A DNA stretch of 64,000 bases from Paeniroseomonas aquatica (GCF_030409335.1 NZ_JAUFPN010000059.1:1-64000), one strand, 5' to 3'; positions 8,357 through 16,968 are shown, numbered from the stretch's first letter. Numbers and translations: made by a program. Notes: generated from the letters alone by a model not told the origin.

Positions 8357-8506
8357 GGGGCTGCCCGGTGCGTCAGGTTACACATCCCCAGGGCCAATAA
8401 GCATCCTCAGGGAGCTGGCTCTGTCCGGATCTTGGTCCGGGTACCCGGTGCCCACCTGCTCACGCAGGCCTTGGGAGGATGAGACGCCAACGGCCATGGT
8501 GGCTCC
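8357..8506 (+). ncRNA. ssrS: 6S RNA
   Basis: 6S RNA mimics an open promoter and sequesters sigma70 RNA polymerase in stationary phase. The call rests on synteny (zapA upstream, ygfA immediately downstream, same strand) and on a nested rod-like fold. The ends pair (8357-8365 GGGGCTGCC with 8498-8506 GGTGGCTCC, 9 bp with G-U pairs). GCGTC 8370-8374 pairs with GACGC 8483-8487. CCCAGGGCC, ending at 8395, pairs with GGCCTTGGG 8467-8475. The interior 8396-8466 can form the bubble and apical hairpin. The length, about 150 nt, is normal. The 3' end overlaps the ygfA start codon by about 11 bases, so exact ends are estimates. Confidence 0.8.
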
Positions 8507-9089
8507 GCACTCAGACGACGCCAACCTCTGCCCCGAGCTGCTGGCCGGGCGGAAGGCCGAGGCCCGGCGCGCGGCCCTCGCCCGCCGCGCCGGCTGCGAC
8601 CCGGCGCTGGGCGCCCGGCTCGCCGAACGGCTGCTGGCCGAGGCGCCGCCCCCGGCCGGCGCCGTGATCGCCGGCTTCTGGCCCATGGGCCAGGAAATCG
8701 ACACCCGCCCGCTGCTCCAGGCGCTCGAGGTCCGCGGTCACCGCCTGGTGCTGCCGGTCACCCCGAGGCGCGGCCAGCCCCTGCGCTTCCGTCGCTGGGC
8801 CTGGGGCGATCCGCTCGCCGCCGGCCCCATGGGCACGCGCCAGCCCGCCACGGGCGAGGAGCTCGCGCCCGACTGGCTGCTGGTGCCGCTGCTGGCCTTC
8901 GACCGGGCCGGCAGGCGGCTCGGCTACGGCGGCGGCTACTACGACCGGACCCTGGCCATGCTGCCCCATGCCGTGGCAATGGGTTGCGCCTATGCCGCCC
9001 AGGAGGCGGTCGAGGTGCCGGCCGGGCCGCTCGACTTCCGCCTGCGGCAGGTGGCGACGGAACAAGGTGTGATCGCATGCGGGGCCTGA
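8496..9089 (+). CDS. ygfA: 5-formyltetrahydrofolate cyclo-ligase
   Basis: This 197-residue enzyme converts 5-formyltetrahydrofolate to 5,10-methenyltetrahydrofolate with ATP. Typical features are the N-terminal basic segment GRKAEARRAALARR, the FWPMGQEIDTRPLL region, PDWLLVPLLAFDRAGRRLGYGGGYYDR (nucleotide and folate site) and the GCAYAAQE strand. ATG 8496 is the first plausible start and overlaps the 6S RNA 3' end; a strong ribosome binding site is not obvious. In E. coli ygfA is co-transcribed with 6S RNA and the same is likely here. The stop is 4 bp before the next gene's TTG start, implying a transcript that also carries the YmdB-like phosphoesterase. Confidence 0.92.
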   Translation: MVAPHSDDANLCPELLAGRKAEARRAALARRAGCDPALGARLAERLLAEAPPPAGAVIAGFWPMGQEIDTRPLLQALEVRGHRLVLPVTPRRGQPLRFRRWAWGDPLAAGPMGTRQPATGEELAPDWLLVPLLAFDRAGRRLGYGGGYYDRTLAMLPHAVAMGCAYAAQEAVEVPAGPLDFRLRQVATEQGVIACGA

Positions 9090-9093
9090 TCGG

Positions 9094-9909
9094 TTGAGAA
9101 TCCTGTTCCTCGGCGATGTCGTCGGCCGCTCCGGCCGGGACGCGCTGACCGCCGCCCTGCCGGGCCTGAAGGCCAAGCTCCGCGCCGACCTGGTCATCGT
9201 GAACGGCGAGAATGCCAGCCACGGCTTCGGCCTGGCCCCCGACATGGCGCGCGCCTTCCTCGCCGCCGGGGCCGACGTGATCACCCTCGGCAACCACAGC
9301 TGGGACCGCAAGGAGATCATCCCCTACATGGAGCAGGAGCCGCGCATCCTCCGCCCGGCGAATTTCCCGCCGGGCACCCCCGGCCGCGGCGCCGTGGTCG
9401 TGGATGTCCCCGGCAACCGCCGCGCGCTGGTCGTGCAGGTGATGGGCCGGCTCTTCATGGACCCGCTCGACGACCCCTTCCGCGCGGTCCAGGCCGAGAT
9501 CCAGAAGCACCGCCTGGGCGGGACCATCCATGCCTCCGTCATCGACGTCCATGCCGAGGCCAGCAGCGAGAAATGCGCCTTCGGCCACAGCTTCGACGGG
9601 CTGGTGAGCTTCGTCGTCGGCACCCACACCCATGTGCCGACCGCCGACCACCAGATCCTGCCGGGCGGCACCGCCTTCCAGTCGGACGCCGGCATGTGCG
9701 GCGACTACGACAGCGTTATCGGCATGCAGAAGGGCGGCGCGGCGCTGCGCTTCTGGCGCAAGATGCCCGGCGAGAAGCTGGCGCCGGCGGAGGGCGAGGC
9801 GACGGTGTGCGGGGTGTTCGTCGAGACGAGCGACGCGACCGGGCTGGCGACGCGGATCGAGCCGTTGCGGGTCGGGGGGCGGTTGTCGCAGGTGATGCCG
9901 GCGGCATAA
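9094..9909 (+). CDS. YmdB-like metallophosphoesterase (TIGR00282 type)
   Basis: The 271-residue protein starts at TTG 9094, 4 bp after ygfA. It opens with RILFLGDVVGRSGRDAL and carries IVNGENASHGFG, ITLGNHSWDRKEI and VVGTHTHVPTADHQILPGGTAFQSDAGMCG in shorter runs, the metal-binding set of this family. Bacillus YmdB is a 2',3'-/3',5'-cyclic nucleotide phosphodiesterase that influences biofilm formation; the alphaproteobacterial members are little studied, so the substrate is uncertain. Length and motif spacing are normal and no signal peptide is present. A repeat-family stem-loop immediately follows the stop. Confidence 0.9.
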   Translation: MRILFLGDVVGRSGRDALTAALPGLKAKLRADLVIVNGENASHGFGLAPDMARAFLAAGADVITLGNHSWDRKEIIPYMEQEPRILRPANFPPGTPGRGAVVVDVPGNRRALVVQVMGRLFMDPLDDPFRAVQAEIQKHRLGGTIHASVIDVHAEASSEKCAFGHSFDGLVSFVVGTHTHVPTADHQILPGGTAFQSDAGMCGDYDSVIGMQKGGAALRFWRKMPGEKLAPAEGEATVCGVFVETSDATGLATRIEPLRVGGRLSQVMPAA

Positions 9910-9913
9910 GGCA

Positions 9914-9956
9914 AAGGCCGGGGAGAAGGTAATCTCCCCGGACCCTTCATCTATGT
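9914..9956 (+). repeat. Stem-loop repeat family, copy A
   Basis: Stem CCGGGGAGA (9918-9926) pairs with TCTCCCCGG (9933-9941) around AGGTAA, followed by the family tail ACCCTTCATCTATGTCTAT. It lies directly after the YmdB-like gene and its tail meets the stop codon of the convergent small gene at 9957. Probable 3'-end or terminator function. Confidence 0.7.
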
Positions 9957-10154
9957 CTATTCGTCGCGCAGGGGGTGCTTGCGGGTCGGGGTGATGTCGA
10001 CGGGGCCACCGCGGGCGGCGGCGGCTTCGCCCATCTCGCCGGGCTGGACCTCACCGGGCGAGACCGGGTTGTCGATCGTGCCCGCGGCGCGGTCGTCCTC
10101 GTTGTCCGGCGCGGTCGGATCGGTGCCCGGCTTGCCGGATGTCTTGTCGCTCAT
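9957..10154 (-). CDS. Hypothetical small hydrophilic protein, 65 residues
   Basis: ATG 10154 is preceded by GAGAGGG. The product is acidic, hydrophilic and rich in Pro, Gly, Asp and Thr (KPGTDPTAPDNEDDRAAG, VSPGEVQPGEMGEAAA, ending TRKHPLRDE), with no hydrophobic core, so it is probably intrinsically disordered. There are no cysteines and no signal. It stands alone between two repeat-family hairpins, convergent with the YmdB-like gene. Small disordered proteins of this composition are often general-stress or unknown proteins; I cannot assign a function. Confidence 0.7.
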   Translation of the reverse strand: MSDKTSGKPGTDPTAPDNEDDRAAGTIDNPVSPGEVQPGEMGEAAAARGGPVDITPTRKHPLRDE

Positions 10155-10219
10155 GGCGGCGCCCTCTCTGCTGATGCCCCCGCCAACGCGCCCCGAAAAT
10201 CCTGGTTGCCCCCACGTCC

Positions 10220-10286
10220 AACGCAGAAAAACCGATGAGGGGTTGGACGCATGCGTCCAACGGGAGAATGCCTTCTCCCCGACCTT
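10220..10286 (-). repeat. Stem-loop repeat family, copy E, with embedded palindrome
   Basis: Read on the - strand, AAGG is followed by a stem GGGAGAA-GGCA-TTCTCCC (10262-10279). Before the family tail CCCCTCATCGG comes a perfect 18-bp palindrome TTGGACGCATGCGTCCAA (10243-10260) that other copies lack. The element lies 3 bp after the prpE stop. Confidence 0.65.
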
Positions 10287-10288
10287 CC

Positions 10289-12187
10289 CTACTTCACCAG
10301 CGCCGCCAGGGTCCCCTGCATCTCCTCCAGGATCGTCGGATCGTCGATCGTCGGCGGCACCACATACGCCTCGCCATCCGCGATCTTCCGAAGCGTGGCC
10401 CGCAGGATCTTGCCGCTGCGGGTCTTCGGCAGGCGGGAGACGATCCGCGCATCCCGGAAGGCCGCCACCGGCCCGATGCGGTCGCGCACCAGGGCGACCA
10501 GCTCGCGCGCCAGATCCGCCTCGGTCTTGGTGATTCCCGCCTTCACCACCACCAGGCCCAGTGGCACCTGGCCCTTCAGGCTGTCCTTCACGCCCACGAC
10601 CGCGCATTCCGCCACGTCCGGGTGCGCCGCCAGCACCTCCTCCATCGCCCCGGTGCTCAGCCGGTGGCCGGCGACGTTGATGATGTCGTCGGTGCGGGAC
10701 ATGACGGAGACATAGCCCTCGGCGTCCACCACCCCGGCGTCGGAGGTGTTGTACCAGCCGGGGAAGGCCTCGAGGTAGGCCTCGCGGCAGCGGTCGTCGG
10801 CATGCCACAGGGTCGCCAGGCAACCCGGCGGCAAGGGCAGGCGGATCGCCAGGGTCCCGGTCTGCCCGGCCGGCAGCGGCTGCCCCGCCTCGTCCAGCGC
10901 CGCGACCTCGTAGCCGGGTGAGGGCTTGCCGCCGCTGCCGAATCGGGCCGGGAACAGCCCCATGCCGCGAAAATTGCCGGTGATGGCCCAGCCCGTCTCG
11001 GTCTGCCACCAATGGTCGATCACCGGCTTGCCCAGCATCGCCGCCGCCCATTCCGCGGTCGGCGGATCGCAGCGCTCGCCGGCCAGAAACAGCGCCTCGA
11101 GCCGCGAGAGGTCGTAGGTGGCGAAGAGCCTGCCCTCGGCATCCTCCCGCTTGATGGCGCGGATGGCGGTGGGGGCGGTGAAGAAGGCCTTCACCTTGTG
11201 CTCGGCGCAGACCCGCCAGAAGGCGCCGGCATCCGGCGTGCCCACCGGCTTGCCCTCGTAGACGACGGTGGTCGCGCCGACCAGCAGCGGCGCATAGACG
11301 ATGTAGGAATGCCCGACCACCCAGCCGACGTCGGAGGCGGTGAACATCACATCCCCCGGCCCGACGCCGTAGAGCATGGCCATGGAGTTGTGCAGCGCGA
11401 CCGCATGCCCGCCGTTGTCGCGGACGATGCCCTTCGGCTTGCCGGTGGTGCCGCTGGTATAGAGGATATACAGCGGGTCGGTCGCCGCGACGGGCACGCA
11501 GGCGTGCGCCGCCGCCGCCGCCTCCGCCGCCAGCAGGTCCTGGTCCCGCCCGGGGGTCAGGTCGCAGGCCAGCTCGGGCCGCTGCAGGATCAGGCAGCCC
11601 AACGGCTTGTGCGGCGACAGCGCGATCGCCGCGTCCAGCAGCGGCTTGTAGGCGATGACCCGGACCTCGCTCCCCTTGGGCTCGAGCCCGCAGGAGGCGC
11701 TGATGACGACCTTGGGCCGGGCATCGGCGATCCGCGCCGCCAGCTCGGCCGCGGCGAAGCCGCCGAAGACCACCGAATGCACCGCGCCCAGCCGGGCGCA
11801 GGCGAGCATGGCGACGGGGGCTTCCAGCACCATCGGCAGGTAGATCACCACCCGGTCGCCCTGGCCGACGCCGAGCGCCGCCAGCGCCCCGGCCAGCTTC
11901 GAGACCCGCTCCAGCAGCCGGGCATAGGTGAGGGTCTCGACCCGGCCGGTGACCGGGCTGTCGTGGATGATGGCCGGCTGGCCGCCGCGTCCCGCCGCCA
12001 CATGCCGGTCGACCGCGTTGTGGCAGGTATTGAGCCGGGCATCGGGGAACCAGCGGCCATAGACGCCGGCGGCGGGGTCGAAGATCCGCTCCGGCGCCCG
12101 GTCCCAGTCGATCCCCCGTGCCGCGGCGCGCCAGTAGTCCTCCGGCGCCGCCCGCCAGGCCGCATAGGTGGCGTCATAGCCCGTCAT
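10289..12187 (-). CDS. prpE: Propionyl-CoA synthetase / acyl-CoA synthetase PrpE
   Basis: This 632-residue ANL-superfamily enzyme activates propionate (or a close short acid) to its CoA thioester through an acyl-adenylate. The ATP motif is LYILYTSGTTGKPKGIVRD, with later HWWQTETGWAI and WYNTSDAGVVDAEGY. The C-terminal catalytic lysine motif is KTRSGKILRATLRKIADGE in shorter runs. The N-terminal ACAS domain starts near residue 4 (YAAWRAAPEDYWRAAA). I chose ATG 12187. The length and the R-NGGHAVALHNSM segment favour PrpE over acetyl-CoA synthetase. No prpBCD genes are nearby. The gene ends beside a repeat-family hairpin; upstream lies the terminator of the MFS gene, so it probably has its own promoter. 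Confidence 0.88.
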   Translation of the reverse strand: MTGYDATYAAWRAAPEDYWRAAARGIDWDRAPERIFDPAAGVYGRWFPDARLNTCHNAVDRHVAAGRGGQPAIIHDSPVTGRVETLTYARLLERVSKLAGALAALGVGQGDRVVIYLPMVLEAPVAMLACARLGAVHSVVFGGFAAAELAARIADARPKVVISASCGLEPKGSEVRVIAYKPLLDAAIALSPHKPLGCLILQRPELACDLTPGRDQDLLAAEAAAAAHACVPVAATDPLYILYTSGTTGKPKGIVRDNGGHAVALHNSMAMLYGVGPGDVMFTASDVGWVVGHSYIVYAPLLVGATTVVYEGKPVGTPDAGAFWRVCAEHKVKAFFTAPTAIRAIKREDAEGRLFATYDLSRLEALFLAGERCDPPTAEWAAAMLGKPVIDHWWQTETGWAITGNFRGMGLFPARFGSGGKPSPGYEVAALDEAGQPLPAGQTGTLAIRLPLPPGCLATLWHADDRCREAYLEAFPGWYNTSDAGVVDAEGYVSVMSRTDDIINVAGHRLSTGAMEEVLAAHPDVAECAVVGVKDSLKGQVPLGLVVVKAGITKTEADLARELVALVRDRIGPVAAFRDARIVSRLPKTRSGKILRATLRKIADGEAYVVPPTIDDPTILEEMQGTLAALVK

Positions 12188-12234
12188 GGTGTCGCTCCCC
12201 GTCTGGTTTTGGCGGCAAGGTGCGCCGGACATGG

Positions 12235-12264
12235 AAAAGGCGCCAGGGTCTCCCCCGGCGCCTT
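12235..12264 (-). terminator. Intrinsic terminator of the MFS transporter gene
   Basis: On the - strand AAGGCGCC (12264-12257) pairs with GGCGCCTT (12244-12237) around a 12-base loop and is followed by TTCC. It lies 17 bp after the MFS stop codon and before prpE. Confidence 0.7.
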
Positions 12265-12281
12265 GCCTGCGTCGCCGGGGT

Positions 12282-14003
12282 TCAGCGCCGGCTGGAGCCG
12301 GCGCCATCCTCGGAGAAGATATCGACGTTCTTGGTTTCCGGCACGAAGAGCGCGCCGACCACCACGGTGATCAGGGCGATGACGATGGGATACCAGAGCC
12401 CGTAGTAGACATCGCCGGTCTGGGCGATCATGGCGAAGGCCGTCGCCGGCAGCAGCCCGCCGAACCAGCCGTTGCCGATGTGGTAGGGCAGCGACATGGA
12501 GGTGTAGCGGATGCGGGTCGGGAAGAGCTCGACCAGCGCCGCGGCGATCGGGCCGTAGACCATGGTCACGTAGATCACCAGGATCGTCAGGATGCCGATC
12601 AGCACCGCCGGCTGTTCGCGGAAGATGTCGAAGGGGCTCGACATCTTCACGACCGAGGGGTTGGAGGCCGCCGGGTAGCCCGCCGCGGTCAGCGCCGCGC
12701 CGAGGTCACGCGCGAAGGTCGGCGAATCCGCCGGGATCGGCGCCGCGCCCTGGATGCGCACCGCGGCGATGCTCCCCGCCGGGGCTTCCTCGACCGTGTA
12801 GTTGACGGAAGCGCGCGCCAGCGCCGCCTTGGCCACGTCGCAGGGCTGGTTGAACTTCGCCGTGCCGGTCGGGTTGAACTGGAAGGAGCAGCTCGACTTG
12901 TCCGCGACCACCTGGACCGAGATCTCGGAATGCGCCTTGTGCAGGGCCGGATTGGCCTCCGCGCTCATGAGCTTGAACAGCGGGAAGTAGGTCAGCGCCG
13001 CCAGCAGGCAGCCGCCGAGGATGATCGGCTTGCGGCCGATCTTGTCGGACAGCCAGCCGAACAGCACGAAGCCGCCCGAGCCCAGCAGCAGCGACCAGGC
13101 GATCAGCATGTTGGTGGTGAAGCCGTCCACCTTCAGCACGCTGCCCATGAAGAACAGCGCGTAGAACTGCCCGGTGTACCAGACCACCGCCTGGCCCATG
13201 GTCAGCCCGACCAGCGCCAGCAGGGCGACCTTGGCGTTCTTCCACTGGCCGAAGGCCTCGCCGATCGGCGCCTTGGAGCCGGTGCCCTCCGCCTTCATCT
13301 TCACGAAGGCCGGGCTCTCCTCCATCTGGAGGCGGATCCAGACCGAGATGCCGAGCAGCAGGACCGAGACGAGGAAGGGGATGCGCCAGCCCCAGGCCTT
13401 GAAGTTCGCGTCGCCGACCGCGAGCTGGGTGAACAGGATCACCAGCAGCGACAGGAACAGCCCCGCCGTCGCGGTGATCTGGATGAAGCTGGTGTAGAAG
13501 CCGCGCCGGCCCTGCGGCGCATGCTCGGCCACGTAGGTCGCCGCGCCGCCGTATTCGCCGCCCAGCGCCAGGCCCTGGAGCATCCGCAGGATGATGAGGA
13601 TGACCGCGGCCGAGATGCCGATGTCGGCCGAGGTGGGCAGGATGCCGACCACGAAGGTCGAGGTGCCCATGATGAGGATGGTGACGAGGAAGGTGTACTT
13701 CCGCCCGACCAGGTCGCCGAGCCGGCCGAAGACCAGGGCGCCGAAGGGCCGCACCAGGAAGCCGGCGGCGAAGGCGAGCAGCGCGAAGATGTTGCGCGTC
13801 GCCTCGTTGAACATCGGCTGGCCGTCGGCGCCGAGCGGGTTGAAGAAATTCGCCCCGATGACCACCGCCAGCGAGCCGAACAGGTAGAAGTCGTACCATT
13901 CGAAGACGGTGCCGAGCGAGGAGGCGATGATGACCTTCCGCTCTTCCTTGGTCATGGACCGGGTCTTTGCCGCCTCAAGCGACGATGCCGTATATGCGCT
14001 CAT
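12282..14003 (-). CDS. MFS transporter, metabolite:H+ symporter (MHS) type, with a large soluble insertion
   Basis: The protein (573 residues) begins like MHS-family symporters: FEWYDFYLFGSLAVVIG in TM1, then GRLGDLVGRKYTFL between TM2 and TM3 and RMLQGLALGGEYGG in TM4. About twelve hydrophobic segments are visible. Between the GWLSDKIGRKPIILGG loop region and the last four helices there is an extra hydrophilic stretch (about residues 355-465) with two cysteines (SSCSF and QPCDV). MHS proteins are normally about 430-450 residues, so this adds roughly 110. Substrates of the family are organic acids, proline/betaine or shikimate; this one is unknown. The start has a good AAGGGCAGGAA site. Confidence 0.9.
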   Translation of the reverse strand: MSAYTASSLEAAKTRSMTKEERKVIIASSLGTVFEWYDFYLFGSLAVVIGANFFNPLGADGQPMFNEATRNIFALLAFAAGFLVRPFGALVFGRLGDLVGRKYTFLVTILIMGTSTFVVGILPTSADIGISAAVILIILRMLQGLALGGEYGGAATYVAEHAPQGRRGFYTSFIQITATAGLFLSLLVILFTQLAVGDANFKAWGWRIPFLVSVLLLGISVWIRLQMEESPAFVKMKAEGTGSKAPIGEAFGQWKNAKVALLALVGLTMGQAVVWYTGQFYALFFMGSVLKVDGFTTNMLIAWSLLLGSGGFVLFGWLSDKIGRKPIILGGCLLAALTYFPLFKLMSAEANPALHKAHSEISVQVVADKSSCSFQFNPTGTAKFNQPCDVAKAALARASVNYTVEEAPAGSIAAVRIQGAAPIPADSPTFARDLGAALTAAGYPAASNPSVVKMSSPFDIFREQPAVLIGILTILVIYVTMVYGPIAAALVELFPTRIRYTSMSLPYHIGNGWFGGLLPATAFAMIAQTGDVYYGLWYPIVIALITVVVGALFVPETKNVDIFSEDGAGSSRR

Positions 14004-14461
14004 TTCCTGCCCTTCTCCCGGCCAGATGGCACCGGGTTGACGTCACGCCGGAGAGCCGTGGCAGCGGGACCTGACGGCCCTGGCGCACTGATTTCCCTCC
14101 TGGAACGCAATGTCCGGAAGGTCGCCGCCAAGCTCAACTATTAAGAAGATGACAAAACGTTTATCGATAGGCAAGAATTTGCCGTTCGCCGCGAGGAACG
14201 GGGTGCGCCGTGCAACGGAAATGCCCAGCCGCCCGGCGGCCCCGCCCGGACCGCGCCCGAGGGCGCTCGAAAGCCCCTTGCCGGGCGCAGGTGCCGGGCG
14301 GCCACCGGCCCGGGGCCAGGGTCGCGCATGCCCCTCGCCCCGGCGCATTGCGCCAGGGCAAAATGGACGAATTATGACGCGATAGTCATTCCGGCCGGAG
14401 GAAGGCGGGTTTTTCCGCCGCCTGTGGCCGTGGGGCGACGGACCGCCGCCGCCGCTGCCGC
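14004..14461. other. Intergenic region between the MFS and fpr genes
   Basis: This 458-bp gap holds no credible gene. An A/T-rich patch at about 14135-14178 stands out and may contain the MFS promoter (read on -). Near the fpr stop, GGCGG-N6-CCGCC at about 14406-14421 could be a weak hairpin at the end of fpr. The rest is GC-rich with no recognisable element. Confidence 0.4.
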
Positions 14462-15271
14462 CTATTTGGTCACGAAGGCCTTCTCGACCACATAGGTGCC
14501 GGGGCTGTTGTTGGACCCCTCGGTGAAGCCGCGCGCTTCCAGCAGCGCCTTCACATCCGCATTCATCGCCTCGGACCCGCAGAGCATCACCCGGTCATGC
14601 TCGGCCGAGAGCGGCGGCAGGCCGAGGTCGGTGCAGACCTTGCCGGATTCGAGCAGGGTGGTGATCCGCCCCTGGGTGGGGAAGGGCTCCCGCGTCACGC
14701 TCGGGTAGTAGAGCAGCTTGTCGCGCAGCATCTCGCCGAGGAACTCGTGCTCCGGCAGCTCCTTGCTGATGATCTCCCGGTAGGCCAGCTCCTTCACCTC
14801 GCGCACGGTATGGGCGACCACGACATGCTCGTAGCGCTCGTAGACATCCGGCTCGCGGATGAGGGACATGAAGGGCGCGAGGCCGGTGCCGGTCGCCAGC
14901 AGCCAGAGCGTCTTGCCCGGCAGCAGGTTCTCGGTCAGCAGCGTCCCGGTCGGCTTCCTGCCGATCAGCACCGTGTCGCCGAGCTTGATGTGCTGCAGCC
15001 GCGAGGTCAGCGGCCCGTTCTGCACCTTGATCGAGAGGAACTCGAGTTCCTCGTCCCAGGGCGGGCTCACCACCGAATAGGCCCGCACCAGCGGCTTGCC
15101 CTCGACCATCAGGCCGATCATAGCGAACTGGCCGGCGACGAAGCGGAAGGTCGGGTCGCGGGTGCAGCGGAAGCTGAAGAGGCGATCGGTCCAGTGGTGG
15201 ACCCAGGTGACCGTCTCGCCGAAGAAGGCGGGCGGGATCGTCGGCTTCGGGCGGGGGGCGAGGGCGTCCAT
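14462..15271 (-). CDS. fpr: Ferredoxin--NADP+ reductase
   Basis: FAD-dependent Fpr (269 residues) passes electrons between NADPH and ferredoxin or flavodoxin. The FAD-binding motif RAYSVVSPPW, the GPLTSRLQHI segment, the NADP pyrophosphate motif LLATGTGLAPFMSL and MLCGSEAMN are present. The C-terminus ends VEKAFVTK, the bacterial (subclass I) type. Length is normal and it is cytoplasmic. The gene is monocistronic, divergent from the amidase, with a 378-bp shared upstream region. Reduced ferredoxin from such an enzyme could supply the 6-hydroxynicotinate reductase-like protein encoded at 52.6-54.1 kb, but this is speculation. Confidence 0.95.
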   Translation of the reverse strand: MDALAPRPKPTIPPAFFGETVTWVHHWTDRLFSFRCTRDPTFRFVAGQFAMIGLMVEGKPLVRAYSVVSPPWDEELEFLSIKVQNGPLTSRLQHIKLGDTVLIGRKPTGTLLTENLLPGKTLWLLATGTGLAPFMSLIREPDVYERYEHVVVAHTVREVKELAYREIISKELPEHEFLGEMLRDKLLYYPSVTREPFPTQGRITTLLESGKVCTDLGLPPLSAEHDRVMLCGSEAMNADVKALLEARGFTEGSNNSPGTYVVEKAFVTK

Positions 15272-15649
15272 GGCCCAGCTAGATGCTGCGCTGCGGCGGA
15301 AAGTGCAACCGCTTCCGGCGCGGCCGCGGCATGCGTCCAGGGCGCGTCGACCCCGGCATTCGTTGTAACAGGAAATTGACCAACGGCTGCGGTGCCGGCC
15401 GGGATCGGGTTGCGCCGCAAAATCTTGGGTTTACCGAGGGTTTCGGAAATTTCGATCGGGGTGCCGCAGGATGCATTCCGGGCATCTGTGTCATCTGCCG
15501 TACAGACGGCCGGCGCGGGGCGCAGCACCATCATTGGACCGTTCGTCGCGTCTGGTCCTCCGCGGTCGGGCACGGCCTGGCCAGGCTTTGGCCGAAGGCG
15601 CCAGGTGCCGGCCCTGGGCTGCAACCCCAACCATGGAACCGAAGGCCTC
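15272..15649. other. Divergent intergenic region between fpr and the amidase gene
   Basis: These 378 bp separate two divergent start codons and must hold both promoters. The region has less extreme composition than its flanks (for example around 15370-15480). I see no clear operator, riboswitch or small gene; open frames here lack a binding site and are unsupported. Confidence 0.4.
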
Positions 15650-16849
15650 ATGCCCGATTGGCTGAACGATACCGCCGGCGCCTTCGTGCCGGGTTGCCGG
15701 GCCGCGGTCGCCGGCGCCGCCGGCGGCCCCCTCGCCGGGCTGGGCTTCGCGGTCAAGGATCTCTTCGACGTCGCCGGCCACCCCACCACCTATGGCAACC
15801 CCGACTGGGCCCGGACCAACCCGCCGGCCGCCGCCACCGCCCCGGTGGTGCGATCCCTCCTCGAGGCGGGCGCGAGCCTGTGCGGCAAGACCAAGACGGT
15901 CGAGCTGGCCTATGGCCTGACCGGCGAGAATGTCTGGTACGGCACCCCGCTGAACCCGGCGGCGCCCGATCGCTTCCCCGGCGGCTCCTCCTGCGGCTCG
16001 GCCGCCGCCGTCGCCGCCGGTCTGGTCGACTTCGCCCTGGGCTCGGACACCGGCGGCTCTGTCCGCATCCCCGCCAGCTATTGCGGCGTCTTCGGCATCC
16101 GGCCGAGCTGGGGCGCCATCAGCCTCGCCGGCGCCCGCGGCCTCGGCCCGAGCTTCGACACCCCCGGCTGGTTCGCCCGCGATCCCGCGGTGCTGGCCCG
16201 GGTCGGCGAGGTGCTGCTGCCGGAGGATGCCGGTGCCCCGGCCCTCGGCCCGCTGCTGAAGGCCAACGAGGCCTGGATCAACGCCGCCCCTGCCACCGTC
16301 GTCGCCCTGGCCGAGCCGATGCTGGTGCTGGAGACCCTGCTCGGCCGCGCCGTCTGGGTCGATGTGGCGCCCGAGGGCCTCGGCACCCTTTACGAGCATT
16401 TCCGCTGCGTGCAGGCCGAGGAGGCCTGGGCCACCCTCGGCAGCTGGGTCGAGGCGACCCGGCCCGCCTTCGGCCCCGGCGTCGGCGAGCGATTCGCCGC
16501 CGCCCGCGCCATGGACCCGGGCAAGGCCGCGGCTGGCCGCAGCTTCCGCCGCGCCTTCCGGGCGCGGCTGCAGGCGTTGCTCGCCGGCGGCGCGGTGCTG
16601 GCCTACCCGACCTCCCCGGTTCCGGCACCGAAGCTGGACGCCTCCCTGGCGGAGCAGAATGCCGTGCGGGAGCGCAGCATGGGCGTCACCGCCATCGCCG
16701 GCCTCTGCGGCCTGCCGGAGGTGTCGCTGCCGCTGGGCCGGGCCGAGGGTACGCCGGTCGGGCTTTCGCTGGTCACCGCCGCCGGGCGGGACCGGGCGCT
16801 GCTGGCCCTGGCGGGGCGGCTGGCCGCGGCGCTCGGCCGGGCCGGCTGA
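15650..16849 (+). CDS. Amidase (amidase-signature family)
   Basis: From ATG 15650 (399 residues) the protein carries the Ser-cisSer-Lys triad region of amidase-signature hydrolases. The lysine is K36 in GFAVKDLFD, the GGSS at 111-114 supplies the cis-serine, and GSDTGGS ends with the nucleophile S137. These enzymes hydrolyse aliphatic or aromatic amides; the short length (no C-terminal extension) resembles plain amidases rather than GatA. GAAGG precedes the start. It is divergent from fpr and followed by an acetyltransferase on the same strand after 119 bp. Substrate is not predictable, and there is no signal peptide. Confidence 0.9.
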   Translation: MPDWLNDTAGAFVPGCRAAVAGAAGGPLAGLGFAVKDLFDVAGHPTTYGNPDWARTNPPAAATAPVVRSLLEAGASLCGKTKTVELAYGLTGENVWYGTPLNPAAPDRFPGGSSCGSAAAVAAGLVDFALGSDTGGSVRIPASYCGVFGIRPSWGAISLAGARGLGPSFDTPGWFARDPAVLARVGEVLLPEDAGAPALGPLLKANEAWINAAPATVVALAEPMLVLETLLGRAVWVDVAPEGLGTLYEHFRCVQAEEAWATLGSWVEATRPAFGPGVGERFAAARAMDPGKAAAGRSFRRAFRARLQALLAGGAVLAYPTSPVPAPKLDASLAEQNAVRERSMGVTAIAGLCGLPEVSLPLGRAEGTPVGLSLVTAAGRDRALLALAGRLAAALGRAG

Positions 16850-16968
16850 GCATCCGGGCCGGCACGGCGGCGGGGGCGGCCCGCGCCCGGCGCACCTCGC
16901 TTGTGCCGGCGGCCACTGCCGGTTAGGACGGGGGACACCGCAAGCCGCTGTCCACCGAGGGATGCTGC

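Noticed and set aside
10243-10260. The 18-bp palindrome as a phage or integron attachment site
   Set aside because: No integrase, tRNA or direct repeat lies nearby; it is better described as part of repeat copy E.
14110-14385. Small open frames in the 458-bp gap upstream of the MFS gene
   Set aside because: They lack a ribosome binding site, have Pro/Arg/Gly-rich shadow composition, and occur on both strands.
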